Assembly (NCBI GenBank): GCA_910587245.1
Contig: CAJULX010000010.1
Coordinates: 1-64,000 of the forward strand
DNA from: Candidatus Gastranaerophilales bacterium
GTDB taxonomy: Bacteria > Cyanobacteriota > Vampirovibrionia > Gastranaerophilales > Gastranaerophilaceae
Direction of reading: 5' to 3'
DNA: 64,000 nucleotides
Shown: positions 50,099-59,309 of the stretch, one piece after another
Layout of the letters: each line of letters opens with the position of its first letter
Numbering within the stretch: position 1 is the first letter of the stretch
Made by a program: the position numbers and the translations under genes
The notes under the pieces: generated by a model
What the model was told of the DNA's origin: nothing
The model's database searches: none
What the model saw: only the letters and a program-made list of their open reading frames with translations

Positions 50099-50689
50099 AT
50101 GACGATATTAAAGATATTAAGCTACGGAAACCCGATTTTAAGACAAAAATCAAAAGAAGTAAGCAAGATTTCAAAAAAGATAAGAACCTTGATAGAAAAC
50201 ATGCTGGATACCATGTATTCCGCAAACGGTGTCGGGCTTGCAGCTCCTCAGGTAGGGGAAAATTTAAGAATATTTGTAATTGATGTTTCAAAAGAAAATG
50301 AACCTTATAATCCGCTTGTTTTTGTAAATCCCAAGATTATTAAAAAAAGCGGAGCAATTTGTGTTAAAGAAGGCTGTTTGAGTTTTCCCGAGGCATATGT
50401 AAATGTCAGACGCTATTCCGATGTTATGGTAAAGGCTCTTGATATCAACGGAAGACCGTTTGTTATGGAGGCAAAAAACGGCGAGCTTCTCGCTTATGCC
50501 ATTCAGCATGAAAACGACCATCTTGACGGAATTTTATTTGTTGACCATTCAAGAAATATTTTTGAAGCTACAGAAGCTTTAAGCAAGCATAACCTGCCTC
50601 AGCTTGAAGAAGACAGGCTGATTGATGAGCCCGAGCTTGAAGAACAGATTCTGGCATCTGAAAATGCAGATAAGACAAAGGAGCAATAA
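50099..50689 (+). CDS. def: peptide deformylase
   Basis: Metalloprotease that removes the N-formyl group from nascent proteins. All three motifs are present: VGLAAPQVG near 45-53, EGCLSFPE with Cys93, and QHENDHLDG with His137, Glu138, His141 as metal site and base. The 196-residue length has a C-terminal extension of about 30 acidic residues. AGGA lies 7 nt before the ATG. It heads an operon def-fmt-aroH-M16-M16. Confidence 0.96.
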   Translation: MTILKILSYGNPILRQKSKEVSKISKKIRTLIENMLDTMYSANGVGLAAPQVGENLRIFVIDVSKENEPYNPLVFVNPKIIKKSGAICVKEGCLSFPEAYVNVRRYSDVMVKALDINGRPFVMEAKNGELLAYAIQHENDHLDGILFVDHSRNIFEATEALSKHNLPQLEEDRLIDEPELEEQILASENADKTKEQ

Positions 50690-51673
50690 TTGAAGGACGG
50701 CTCAAAAATAAAAGTTGTATTTTTCGGCAGTCCTGATATTGCCGTTCCTTCATTTGAAAAACTCATTAATTCTGATGAATTTGAAGTGATGGCGCTTGTA
50801 ACCCAGCCTCCGAAACCCTCAAAAAGAGGCAAAAAAATAACGGATTCCAATATCAAAAAAACTGCACTTGAAAAAGGAATTGATATTCTTGAACCGGTTA
50901 AGCTTTCAAAAGAACCCGAAATGATTGAAAAATTAAAATCTTATGAGGCGGATTTTTTTGTTACATTTGCTTTCGGACAAATTTTATCACAGGAAGTGCT
51001 TGATATACCAAAATTTCACACGGTTAATCTCCATGCAAGCCTGCTTCCAAAATACAGGGGTGCAAATCCTATCTGTGCGGCACTGCTTTCGGGAGACACC
51101 GAAACGGGTATTACAACAATGATAACAGTTTTAGAGCTTGATGCTGGTGATATTTGCCTTACGGAAAAAATTGCACTTGATTGCGATACGGATTTTATTA
51201 AATTATCGGATGAAATTTCAAAAAAATCTCCGAATTTAATCATAAAAACTTTAAAAGGCTTGTATGACAACAGCATAAAGCCTGTTCCTCAGGATTCTGC
51301 CGCTGCTACTTTTACAAAAAAGCTTAAAAAAGAAGATAAAGAACTTTGTTTTGGATATCTTACCGAACATGTGCATAACAAAGTAAGAGCATTTTGCGGA
51401 GTAAATACCTGTCATTTTGTTTACAATGATAAAATCGTTAAGGTTTTAAAAACCGGAAGATGTTACGGCGACAGCGATTATGCTAAATTTGATTTTGGCG
51501 AGGTTATTTCCGTTTCAAAAGAGGGTATATGTGTCAGATGCATTGACGGTGCCGTAATGATTAAAACCGTTAAGCCTGAAGGAAAGGGCGAAATGCCTGC
51601 GTATGCGTGGTCTTTGGGTTCAAAGATAAAAACGGGTGATTTTATCGGAATTAAAGATGAGGATATAAAATAA
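50690..51673 (+). CDS. fmt: methionyl-tRNA formyltransferase
   Basis: Formylates initiator Met-tRNA using 10-formyl-tetrahydrofolate, partnering def in the initiator cycle. The 327-residue protein has KVVFFGSPDIAVPSFEKL, NLHASLLPKYRGANPI with the catalytic Asn/His, and LDAGDI with the catalytic Asp; the C-terminal OB-fold domain follows. Starts with TTG directly after the def stop, with AAAGGAG 8 nt upstream. Its stop codon overlaps the aroH start by 1 nt. Confidence 0.95.
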   Translation: MKDGSKIKVVFFGSPDIAVPSFEKLINSDEFEVMALVTQPPKPSKRGKKITDSNIKKTALEKGIDILEPVKLSKEPEMIEKLKSYEADFFVTFAFGQILSQEVLDIPKFHTVNLHASLLPKYRGANPICAALLSGDTETGITTMITVLELDAGDICLTEKIALDCDTDFIKLSDEISKKSPNLIIKTLKGLYDNSIKPVPQDSAAATFTKKLKKEDKELCFGYLTEHVHNKVRAFCGVNTCHFVYNDKIVKVLKTGRCYGDSDYAKFDFGEVISVSKEGICVRCIDGAVMIKTVKPEGKGEMPAYAWSLGSKIKTGDFIGIKDEDIK

Positions 51674-52053
51674 TGAATGCTGCAACGAGGGGAGTAAGAG
51701 GGGCAACGGTTGTTCTTTCAAATACGGCGGAAGATATCGAAAAAGCAACGGTTGAACTTGTGAGTGAAATTTTAAAAAGAAACAATGTCAAAATTTCCGA
51801 TATTGCTTTTGCGGTTTTTACGCTTACAAAAGATTTAAATGCAGCTTTTCCCGCTAAATTTGCAAGGCTTGACTGCGGTTTTGATTTGGTGCCAATGATG
51901 TGTTATCAGGAGCTTGATGTACCAAATTCAATTGAAAAATGCCTCAGGGTGCTAATTGTTGTAAATACTGATTTAGGGCAAAATGAAATAAATCATGTGT
52001 ATCTAAAGGGTGCAAAGGCTCTAAGGGTTGATTTGGAACGGGATACACATTAA
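51673..52053 (+). CDS. aroH: chorismate mutase, AroH class
   Basis: Converts chorismate to prephenate in Phe/Tyr synthesis. The 126-residue trimeric AroH-type protein has TRGVRGATVV at the start (active-site arginine), FARLDCGFDLVPMMCYQELDV with the conserved glutamate, LRVLIVVNT and NHVYLKGAKALRVDL at the end. Its ATG shares one base with the fmt stop (TAATG), so translation is coupled. The rest of the aromatic pathway is not here. Confidence 0.94.
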   Translation: MNAATRGVRGATVVLSNTAEDIEKATVELVSEILKRNNVKISDIAFAVFTLTKDLNAAFPAKFARLDCGFDLVPMMCYQELDVPNSIEKCLRVLIVVNTDLGQNEINHVYLKGAKALRVDLERDTH

Positions 52054-52080
52054 AAATATTAAATAACGGGGTTAAATAAA

Positions 52081-53415
52081 ATGGCAAAAATTGTTGAAAA
52101 AAAATTGGTTGAATATCCTTATCTGCCTGAACCTTTAAGGATTATAACTTTTGATAACGGTCACAAACTTGTGCTTGCAAAAAAAGAAAGCCCGATGGTG
52201 AATATCAGCACATGGGTAAAAACCGGCTCAATTAATGAAAATGAAGATAATAACGGTGTTTCGCATTTTCTTGAACATCTTATGTTTAAAGGCACTCATA
52301 AATATAAAGCGGGTGAATTTGACTGTACGCTGGAGCGCAAGGGCGGAATAATAAATGCTGCCACCTGGAAAGATTATACATTTTATTATGTTACAATCCC
52401 AAAAAAACATCTGGAACTTGCATTACATATGCATGCCGATATGATGGTTGACCCTGTTCTGCCTGATTATGAGATAGGACAGGCTTTTGACCCGAGCGGT
52501 GCAATCCCCAAAGACGGCCGCGAAAGATGTGTTGTTATTGAAGAAATAAGAATGGGGCAGGATAGAAGCTGGCGCAAGGTGTATGATAAATTAAACGACA
52601 AAATGTATGAAAAACACCCTTATAAAAGAAATGTTATCGGTACAAAAGAAATCATAGCAAGGATTTCAAGAGATGACATTATGGCTTATTATCAAAATTT
52701 TTATACGCCTAAAAATATGACAACAATTGTGGTAGGGCAGTTTGATGATGAAAATATCATAAATAAAATAACGGAAGAGTTTAAATTCCAAAATAATATC
52801 CCGAAAAAACTTTTATCACCCGATGAAAGAGAAATTGAAACCTCTATTAAAAATCCGGTTATTTTAAATGAAGAAGCTGAAATTCAAACGGGTTATATTA
52901 TGTTCGGTTTTTTAGCAGACAGAGCAAGAAATTTAAAGGAAACAATTTCGCTTGATTTAATTTCGGTTATTTTGGGTGAAGGAAAAAGTTCCAGATTTAA
53001 TCATAAGTTTATTGAAACTCCCGAAAAACCCCACTTTTATCAGATTGATACCTGCCATTATCAATTTAAAGACGGGGATAACTTCTTTGTTGAAGCAAAT
53101 TTTGACCCTTCATTTAAAGATGAAGTTATAAAAGAAATTCAGGATGAACTTGACTGTCTTAAGAAAATTAAAGATGATGAACTTGAAAAGGCTAAAAAGC
53201 GCTTAAAGGTTAACTTTGCGGAAAGTGCAGAGACGGTTTCAGAAATTGCGGATACAATCGGGCATTATATGACCGTAATGGAGGATGTAGCGCTTGCAAA
53301 TGAATATTTAAAAGTGCTTAATGAGATTGATACGGAATATTTGGAAGAAATTGTTGAAAAATATTTAACAAAAGACAAATGTTCAATAAGTGTTTTAATG
53401 CCAAAAAAGGCGTAA
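52081..53415 (+). CDS. M16 zinc peptidase, catalytic subunit
   Basis: Insulinase/pitrilysin-type protease, 444 residues, one half of an M16B pair. The inverted zinc motif HxxEH is HFLEH at 62-66, with the distal glutamate in VIEEIRMGQD. N-terminal half domain plus inactive-like C-terminal half (DDELEKAKKRLKVNFAESAE). No signal peptide is seen. GGGG lies about 12 nt before the ATG. The next gene encodes a homologue that lacks HxxEH, so the two should form a heterodimer enclosing peptides. Confidence 0.93.
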   Translation: MAKIVEKKLVEYPYLPEPLRIITFDNGHKLVLAKKESPMVNISTWVKTGSINENEDNNGVSHFLEHLMFKGTHKYKAGEFDCTLERKGGIINAATWKDYTFYYVTIPKKHLELALHMHADMMVDPVLPDYEIGQAFDPSGAIPKDGRERCVVIEEIRMGQDRSWRKVYDKLNDKMYEKHPYKRNVIGTKEIIARISRDDIMAYYQNFYTPKNMTTIVVGQFDDENIINKITEEFKFQNNIPKKLLSPDEREIETSIKNPVILNEEAEIQTGYIMFGFLADRARNLKETISLDLISVILGEGKSSRFNHKFIETPEKPHFYQIDTCHYQFKDGDNFFVEANFDPSFKDEVIKEIQDELDCLKKIKDDELEKAKKRLKVNFAESAETVSEIADTIGHYMTVMEDVALANEYLKVLNEIDTEYLEEIVEKYLTKDKCSISVLMPKKA

Positions 53416-53432
53416 ATTGAGGAGATTTGGCG

Positions 53433-54668
53433 ATGAAATTAATTCAGAAAGATAATATTGATATAATTTTACAAAATACAAAAAATACCCCCAGAATGGC
53501 AGTGTGCACTTATTTTTCACTGGATATTCCCGAAAAATATGCAGGGGTTTACACGCTTTTTTCAAAACTTCTTTTAAAAGGCACTAAGACCCGTTCTGCT
53601 GAGGATTTGGCAAACATTATAGAATCAAACGGTATTGAAACATCTGTTAAATGTAAACAGGATTATATAAAGGTTTCAACTCTATTCTTAAATGAAGATT
53701 TTGACCTTGCGCTCGATGTTTTGTCTGACATTTTGCAAAATTCAACGTTTGAAAATTTTGAAAAAGAGGTGTTTAAATTAAAAGGAGAAATTGTATCCGA
53801 TCTTGATTCTCCGCAGGTTAAAGCCTCGGATGCTCTTATAGAAAAAATTTACGAAAATCATTATTACGGAAATTCTTTATCCAAAACTTTAAATGATGTT
53901 GATAAAATTCAAAAGCAGGACGTGGTTGATGTTTTATCCCAAATTATGAATTCTAAAAAAGTTATATCAATTGCGGGTGATTTTAATGACGAAGAAAAGC
54001 TTGTTGATTATATAGTTAAAAAATTTAATTTTATGAAATCAAGCGAAAGTGTATCGAAAATATCCGATATACCGGCTTTAAATCTTCCTAACAGAGATGA
54101 AATTATAAAAATTGTTAAAAATGATGCAAAGCAGGCGCAGATATTTAAGGGAATGATTGTGGATACACAATTTAGCGAGGATTATCCTAAAATTGTCGTT
54201 ATGAATAATATTCTGGGTTCTTCCGGTCTTTCTTCGAGACTTTTTGTCGAACTTCGCGACAAACAGGGACTCGCATATACCGTAAGAAGTGCGCTTGAAC
54301 CATTGCGTCATTCTTCGCTATTTTATTTTTATATCGGAACGGAGCCTAAAAATATAGAAAAATCTCTTGAAGGTTTTAAAATTGAAGCTGGTAAAATGGC
54401 AAAAGATTATGTATCCGATATTGAATTATCAGGTGCAAAAGAAAATATTCTGGGGCGTCTTGAATATTTTTCACAGACTAATATGCAGCTTGCTTCCATC
54501 GCAGGGTATGATTATATTATGGGGCTCGGGCTCAACTATGAAGAAAAATATAAAGAAATGCTCAACAAAGTAACAAAAGAGGATGTTTTAAACATTGCTC
54601 AAAAATACCTTTTGAATCCTGCGGTAATTTCCGTTCTTGCTCCCGAAGAGTATTTGAAAAATATTTAG
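53433..54668 (+). CDS. M16 peptidase-like protein, non-catalytic partner
   Basis: Homologue of the preceding M16 gene; 411 residues. The zinc motif is lost: where HxxEH would lie the sequence reads YTLFSKLLLKGTKT. The C-terminal region keeps the substrate-binding R/Y pair of the subunit in RDKQGLAYTVRS. That complementary pattern is usual for M16B heterodimers. I prefer the ATG at 53433, 8 nt after GAGGAG, over a TTG two codons earlier. Last gene of the def operon. Confidence 0.92.
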   Translation: MKLIQKDNIDIILQNTKNTPRMAVCTYFSLDIPEKYAGVYTLFSKLLLKGTKTRSAEDLANIIESNGIETSVKCKQDYIKVSTLFLNEDFDLALDVLSDILQNSTFENFEKEVFKLKGEIVSDLDSPQVKASDALIEKIYENHYYGNSLSKTLNDVDKIQKQDVVDVLSQIMNSKKVISIAGDFNDEEKLVDYIVKKFNFMKSSESVSKISDIPALNLPNRDEIIKIVKNDAKQAQIFKGMIVDTQFSEDYPKIVVMNNILGSSGLSSRLFVELRDKQGLAYTVRSALEPLRHSSLFYFYIGTEPKNIEKSLEGFKIEAGKMAKDYVSDIELSGAKENILGRLEYFSQTNMQLASIAGYDYIMGLGLNYEEKYKEMLNKVTKEDVLNIAQKYLLNPAVISVLAPEEYLKNI

Positions 54669-54764
54669 CGGATATTTGAATTTTTAAGAAAGTGTTAAAA
54701 ATTTGCATGTTTTTTCACCCTAAATTAGAATTATAATAACCGGATTTTATACAGGTAAAATGTT

Positions 54765-56360
54765 TTGAGCAGTGATATTAAAAATATAAACAGAGAAATT
54801 GATAAACTGAAAAGAAACGGCGAAATTCAAAAGGCTATTGAATATTGCCAGACTATTCTTATAAAAGAGCCAAACAGGTATGATTTGCATGTGCGCCTTG
54901 GTGATCTTTATATGGATTGGCATCTTGATGTTTATCAGGCAAAGCAATATATTGATGAGGCTATAACTCAGTATCAAAGGGCATCAGAAGCTTTAATTGA
55001 TAACGGTGAAATTTATTATAAAATAGGGTTTGCTTTCTTTCACAAAGGTGAATTAGATCGTGCAATAAATTATTTTAATCTTGCAATAAAAAACGGTGCA
55101 AACAGGGCACAGTGCCATTATATGATGGCACAGGCACTGAAAAAGAAAGACAGGTATACCGATGCTCTTGAAGAAGCAAACAACGCTTTAAGGTTTACGT
55201 TTTTTAAATCTTCAAGAATTCACTATTTAAAGCACAGGCTGCTAAAAGTTTTGTTTTTTTCTTCGTTTAAAACGAAATTTCAAAGCAATATCGAGCTGCT
55301 TTTATCGTACATTTTTCTGCCTTTTGATAAAGAGGCAAAGAAAGAGTTTTTCCAGAAATTAAAAATTATTGTAATATTTCCTGATTTAGTAAGGGCTTTT
55401 TATCTTTGCAAGCTTAAAGATTTTGATAAAGCTATTGAATATTACATAAAAATGATTGATAAAATTCCCGGGTTTACTCCTTTATACTGTCTTCTCGGGG
55501 ATATTTACAGAGCAATAGGAAAACACGAAGAAGCCATTATTGAATACAAAATGGCACGCTGGATTGATTCACTATGCTTTAGTGCCTATTCGGGGCTTGT
55601 TCAGGCATATGAAGAAATGGGTGATTATGATAACGCTATATCAACTTATTTGAAATTTATTTCAATTCACCCGAATAATGCTATTTTACACAGTAATATC
55701 GCAAATCTATATTTTATGAAGGGTGAATACGAACAGGCTGTATCTCATTATCAAAGTGCAATTACCCTAAATCCAAAACAGGATTGGACAAGTATTGTGG
55801 CACAGACTCTAGGGTATGTTCAGCAGAATGTTATTAAAAATACGGATGCTGCCATTGAAGCTTTTCAGTCCGCTTATCTTTTAACGCCCAAGGAACTGGA
55901 TGTTTATATAAGTTTAGGGTCTGCTTTTTATGATAAAGAAGACTATAAAAATGCTCTTATAATCTATAGAAGGGCGCTTGAATTAGAACCGAACAATGCC
56001 AAAATTCATTGTAATTTGGGATATTTATACTGGGGTATGGGTGAATTGACCGAGGCTGTTAAGGAATATGAGCTTTCAATTAAAAATGACCCGGGATATG
56101 CAATTGCCCACAACAATTTAGGTGTAATTTATCTTGATGACTTAGCACATATTCAAAAAGCTGCGGATTGTTTCAGAGCTGCTATTGCTGCTAATCCTAA
56201 TTATGCACTTGCGTATTATAACCTTGCAAGGTCTTTATCCATCAAGGGTGAAAAAGTTGAAGCCGCTAAATTCTTCCAGATTGCACATGATGTGAACAGC
56301 ATTACAAACGAGATTGACCCGATGGAAATTCAGGACAGGCTTAATAATTTGTTTGAATAG
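54765..56360 (+). CDS. large TPR-repeat protein
   Basis: A 531-residue soluble superhelix of about twelve tetratricopeptide repeats, for instance AIEYCQTILIKEPNRYDLHV near 25, then a helical linker (about 150-210, ending KFQSNIELLLSYIFLP), and a regular repeat array to the end (ALIIYRRALELEPNNAKIHC, YALAYYNLARSLSIKGEKVE). TTG is the start codon, about 10 nt after AGGT. Interaction scaffold; candidate partners are the M16 pair upstream or the peptide permeases downstream, but only proximity supports that. Confidence 0.88.
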   Translation: MSSDIKNINREIDKLKRNGEIQKAIEYCQTILIKEPNRYDLHVRLGDLYMDWHLDVYQAKQYIDEAITQYQRASEALIDNGEIYYKIGFAFFHKGELDRAINYFNLAIKNGANRAQCHYMMAQALKKKDRYTDALEEANNALRFTFFKSSRIHYLKHRLLKVLFFSSFKTKFQSNIELLLSYIFLPFDKEAKKEFFQKLKIIVIFPDLVRAFYLCKLKDFDKAIEYYIKMIDKIPGFTPLYCLLGDIYRAIGKHEEAIIEYKMARWIDSLCFSAYSGLVQAYEEMGDYDNAISTYLKFISIHPNNAILHSNIANLYFMKGEYEQAVSHYQSAITLNPKQDWTSIVAQTLGYVQQNVIKNTDAAIEAFQSAYLLTPKELDVYISLGSAFYDKEDYKNALIIYRRALELEPNNAKIHCNLGYLYWGMGELTEAVKEYELSIKNDPGYAIAHNNLGVIYLDDLAHIQKAADCFRAAIAANPNYALAYYNLARSLSIKGEKVEAAKFFQIAHDVNSITNEIDPMEIQDRLNNLFE

Positions 56361-56415
56361 GATTAAGTCCGAGGATTAATTTAAAATCGGGCTGTATAAT
56401 TGTAAAGTTTCTATT

Positions 56416-57384
56416 ATGTCGATATGGGTTTTTATTTTAAAAAGAATAATACAAAGCTTGCCTATAATTGTGATAGTTTCAATTATAAGCTTCTTTTTGA
56501 TACGTCTTTCGCCTGTTGACCCGCTTGCGGAGCTAAAATTAAATCCTTCAATTTCGAAAGAAACTCTTGAACATGAAAAACAGAGATTGGGTCTTGATAA
56601 GCCTGTATATGTTCAATATGTATACTGGGCAAAGAATTTTATAAAAGGCGATATGGGAACAAGCGTTACAGGTGAGCTTGTTTCATCAAAAATTAAAGAA
56701 AGAGTTCTAAACACCCTGATTTTATCTTTTAGTGTATTATTCTGGACATGGGCAATAGGAATTCCTATAGGGGTTATTGCCGCATTGAACTACAGAAGTG
56801 CATATGACAGGCTTTTAACCATTTTTTCATCAATAGGTATGGCAATTCCGTCATTTTTCTTTGCAATTTTATTGTTGATTTTTGCGCAGAAAACAGGCTG
56901 GTTCCCAATCGGCGGTTTAACAAGCGCCAATTTTTACAATATGAATATTCTTGAAAAAACATTGGATGTAATGCATCATCTTTTTCTGCCCACGCTTGTT
57001 TTAACAACCATTTCTCTTGCGGGGCTTTCCCGCCAGATGAGAGCAAATCTTCTGGATGTTTTGGACAGTGATTATGTAAAATTTGCGCGCGCAAAAGGAC
57101 TTCCCAATTATAAAGTTATAATTAAACATGCCTTAAGAAATGCCATAAACCCGCTTGTCACAATGCTTGGATTTGAATTTGCGGGATTGTTATCAGGTGC
57201 CGCTTTAACGGAATATGTTTTTCAATATCCCGGGCTCGGGCGTCTTATTCTTGAAGCGGTTTTAAAATCAGATATTAATCTTGTTATGGCAAGCCTTATG
57301 ATAGGGTCTTTTATGCTTATTTTAGGGAATATTCTGGCGGATATTCTGCTGAAATTAACTGACCCGAGGGTAAAGGTAGGGTAA
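56416..57384 (+). CDS. oligopeptide/dipeptide ABC transporter permease, DppB/OppB type
   Basis: Inner-membrane permease, 322 residues, six membrane helices. Signature order: first helix VFILKRIIQSLPIIVIVSII, an extracytoplasmic loop, then GAALTEYVFQYPGLGRLILEAVL and the EAA loop RAKGLPNYKVIIKHALRNAINP, which contacts the ATPase. No clear ribosome binding site; a TATAAT box lies 15 nt before the ATG, so the leader is very short. The DppC-type partner follows after 3 bp. Binding protein and ATPases are not adjacent. Confidence 0.92.
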   Translation: MSIWVFILKRIIQSLPIIVIVSIISFFLIRLSPVDPLAELKLNPSISKETLEHEKQRLGLDKPVYVQYVYWAKNFIKGDMGTSVTGELVSSKIKERVLNTLILSFSVLFWTWAIGIPIGVIAALNYRSAYDRLLTIFSSIGMAIPSFFFAILLLIFAQKTGWFPIGGLTSANFYNMNILEKTLDVMHHLFLPTLVLTTISLAGLSRQMRANLLDVLDSDYVKFARAKGLPNYKVIIKHALRNAINPLVTMLGFEFAGLLSGAALTEYVFQYPGLGRLILEAVLKSDINLVMASLMIGSFMLILGNILADILLKLTDPRVKVG

Positions 57385-57387
57385 ACT

Positions 57388-58470
57388 ATGGCAATTGAAA
57401 TTAAAAATCCTGAATTAAAAAGATTTTTAAAAGATAAAATAAGTGTTCTTGCGCTTATAGTGCTTGTTATTCTTTATATTGCAATATTTTTTGCGGATTT
57501 CTTTGCTGTATATGATAAAAATTATTCCAAAAGAAATTTATCATATTCTCCCCCTTCAAATGTTTATTTTATTGATGAACTCGGGGATTTTACAAGACCG
57601 TATACTTATAATTGGAAGCGTGTCTTTAATAAAGATACGTTAAGTATCGAATATAAGCAGGATAGAGAACATAAGCGCTATTTAAAATTTTTCTCAAAAG
57701 GGTTTGAGTACAAATTTTTAGGGCTTTTTAAATGTTCGCGTCATTTTGTTGGTATTGAAGACGGCGGGGAATTATATTTGCTCGGGCTTGATATTAACGG
57801 GCGTGATAATTTTTCAAGGATTTTATATGGCGGCAGAATTTCTTTAACCATAGGATTTCTGGCGCTTTTTATATCTTTTCCCATTGGTCTTTTATACGGC
57901 GGAATTTCAGGGTATGCAGGCGGTCTGCTTGATAATATTATGATGAGGGTGGCGGAGGCCATAATGTCTGTTCCCAGTTTTTATTTGTTGATAATTCTTG
58001 CGGCGATTTTACCATCCGGCATGACAAGCTCACAAAGATTTGCTTTGATTACGGTTATTCTTGCATTTATCGGCTGGGCAGGATTTGCAAGGGTTGTTCG
58101 CGGAATGGTTTTATCCATAAAAACACAGGATTATGTTAAATCTGCAGTGGCTGTCGGTTGTTCGAAATCAAGAATAATCTTGAAACATATTTTGCCGCAG
58201 ACATCAAGCTATGTAATTATTGCAATGGCATTATCCGTTCCAAGCTTTATACTGGCTGAATCAGGTTTGAGTTTTTTGGGGCTCGGTATTCAGCAGCCCG
58301 ATGCAAGCTGGGGCAATATGTTAAAAGAAGCGCAGGAATTTGCAAATATTATATACCGCCCCTGGCTTTTAACTCCCGGTTTTTTAATTTTTGTTGCTGT
58401 TTTGTCATACAACTTAATAGGCGATACAATAAGGGATATACTTGATCCTAAAAGTAAAATAAAAACTTAG
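57388..58470 (+). CDS. oligopeptide/dipeptide ABC transporter permease, DppC/OppC type
   Basis: Second permease of the pair, 360 residues. A first membrane helix at 17-37, then an extracytoplasmic stretch of about 95 residues, longer than in most DppC (the SPPS segment is followed by about 70 extra residues before LYLLGLDINGRDNFSRILYG), then the remaining helices and the EAA loop AVGCSKSRIILKHILPQTSS. The GLDxxGRDxxSR motif is the family signature. The long loop may contact the binding protein. It lies 3 bp after the DppB-type gene and 29 bp before mgtC. Confidence 0.92.
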   Translation: MAIEIKNPELKRFLKDKISVLALIVLVILYIAIFFADFFAVYDKNYSKRNLSYSPPSNVYFIDELGDFTRPYTYNWKRVFNKDTLSIEYKQDREHKRYLKFFSKGFEYKFLGLFKCSRHFVGIEDGGELYLLGLDINGRDNFSRILYGGRISLTIGFLALFISFPIGLLYGGISGYAGGLLDNIMMRVAEAIMSVPSFYLLIILAAILPSGMTSSQRFALITVILAFIGWAGFARVVRGMVLSIKTQDYVKSAVAVGCSKSRIILKHILPQTSSYVIIAMALSVPSFILAESGLSFLGLGIQQPDASWGNMLKEAQEFANIIYRPWLLTPGFLIFVAVLSYNLIGDTIRDILDPKSKIKT

Positions 58471-58499
58471 TTTAAATTTGTAATGGAGTTAAAGGTATT

Positions 58500-59225
58500 G
58501 TGGATTTTATTCATTTAAATATTAATGATATGTTTGATTTCGAGCTTGCTTTGCTTTTTAGAATAGGTGCTTCAATTCTTTTTGCGTTTCTTCTTGGTTT
58601 GGAACGTGAAATTACCGGAAAATTTGCAGGTCTCAGAACACATATTCTTGTAAGTGCAGGGGCTTGCGTATTTACGCTTTTATCGATTTATGCATTTAAA
58701 ATGCAGGTGATAGCGGGCTTTGCAGGTGTGAATGACCCTGCAAGAATTGCTGCTCAAATAATTACAGGTATAGGTTTTATCGGTGCAGGAACGGTTATGC
58801 GCCATGGAAACAATATTTACGGAATTACAACGGCTGCAACTCTTTGGATGTGTGCTGCAATCGGTATGGCATGCGGTACGGGAATGTTTGATATAGCAGC
58901 TGTTGCTACGGTTTTTTCTTTAATTGTACTTGTTCTTGTCAGAAAGTTTGAGAGAAATTTTTTATCAAGCAAATCTTACGAATCAAAATTAATGGAAATA
59001 AAATTAACCGCGCCCATTGTTCATCTTGAAGCAATGAATAGCCTTTTGGATAAAAACTTTAATAAAATTCAAAAAATTGAAAGAAAGATAGTTAATGATG
59101 AAAAAGGCAGCTATATTGTAATAAAAATGCGTATTCTGGCGGGCTGTCCTTTAAGTGAAGTGAATGATACTTTCCGCGATAAAGAATTTATTGAAAAGCT
59201 TGAAATTCAAGAAATTGATGAGTAA
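58500..59225 (+). CDS. MgtC/SapB family membrane protein
   Basis: A 241-residue protein. Four to five membrane helices in the first 150 residues carry the MgtC signature: LLGLEREITGKFAGLRTHIL, VSAGACVFTLLS, ARIAAQIITGIGFIGAGTVM and ITTAATLWMCAAIG. The cytoplasmic C-terminal 90 residues form an ACT-like domain, as in Mg2+-related MgtC proteins. Starts at GTG, preceded by GGAG/AAAGG. In pathogens MgtC acts on ATP synthase and Mg2+ limitation; in other bacteria the role is not settled. No Mg2+ riboswitch is seen upstream. Confidence 0.92.
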   Translation: MDFIHLNINDMFDFELALLFRIGASILFAFLLGLEREITGKFAGLRTHILVSAGACVFTLLSIYAFKMQVIAGFAGVNDPARIAAQIITGIGFIGAGTVMRHGNNIYGITTAATLWMCAAIGMACGTGMFDIAAVATVFSLIVLVLVRKFERNFLSSKSYESKLMEIKLTAPIVHLEAMNSLLDKNFNKIQKIERKIVNDEKGSYIVIKMRILAGCPLSEVNDTFRDKEFIEKLEIQEIDE

Positions 59226-59309
59226 AAATTTTATTTCAATTTGTAAATACTGTACTTAAAATTTTGCTTGTGTTATTGTTTAATTGTAAAGATATATAAT
59301 GGAAGCAAA

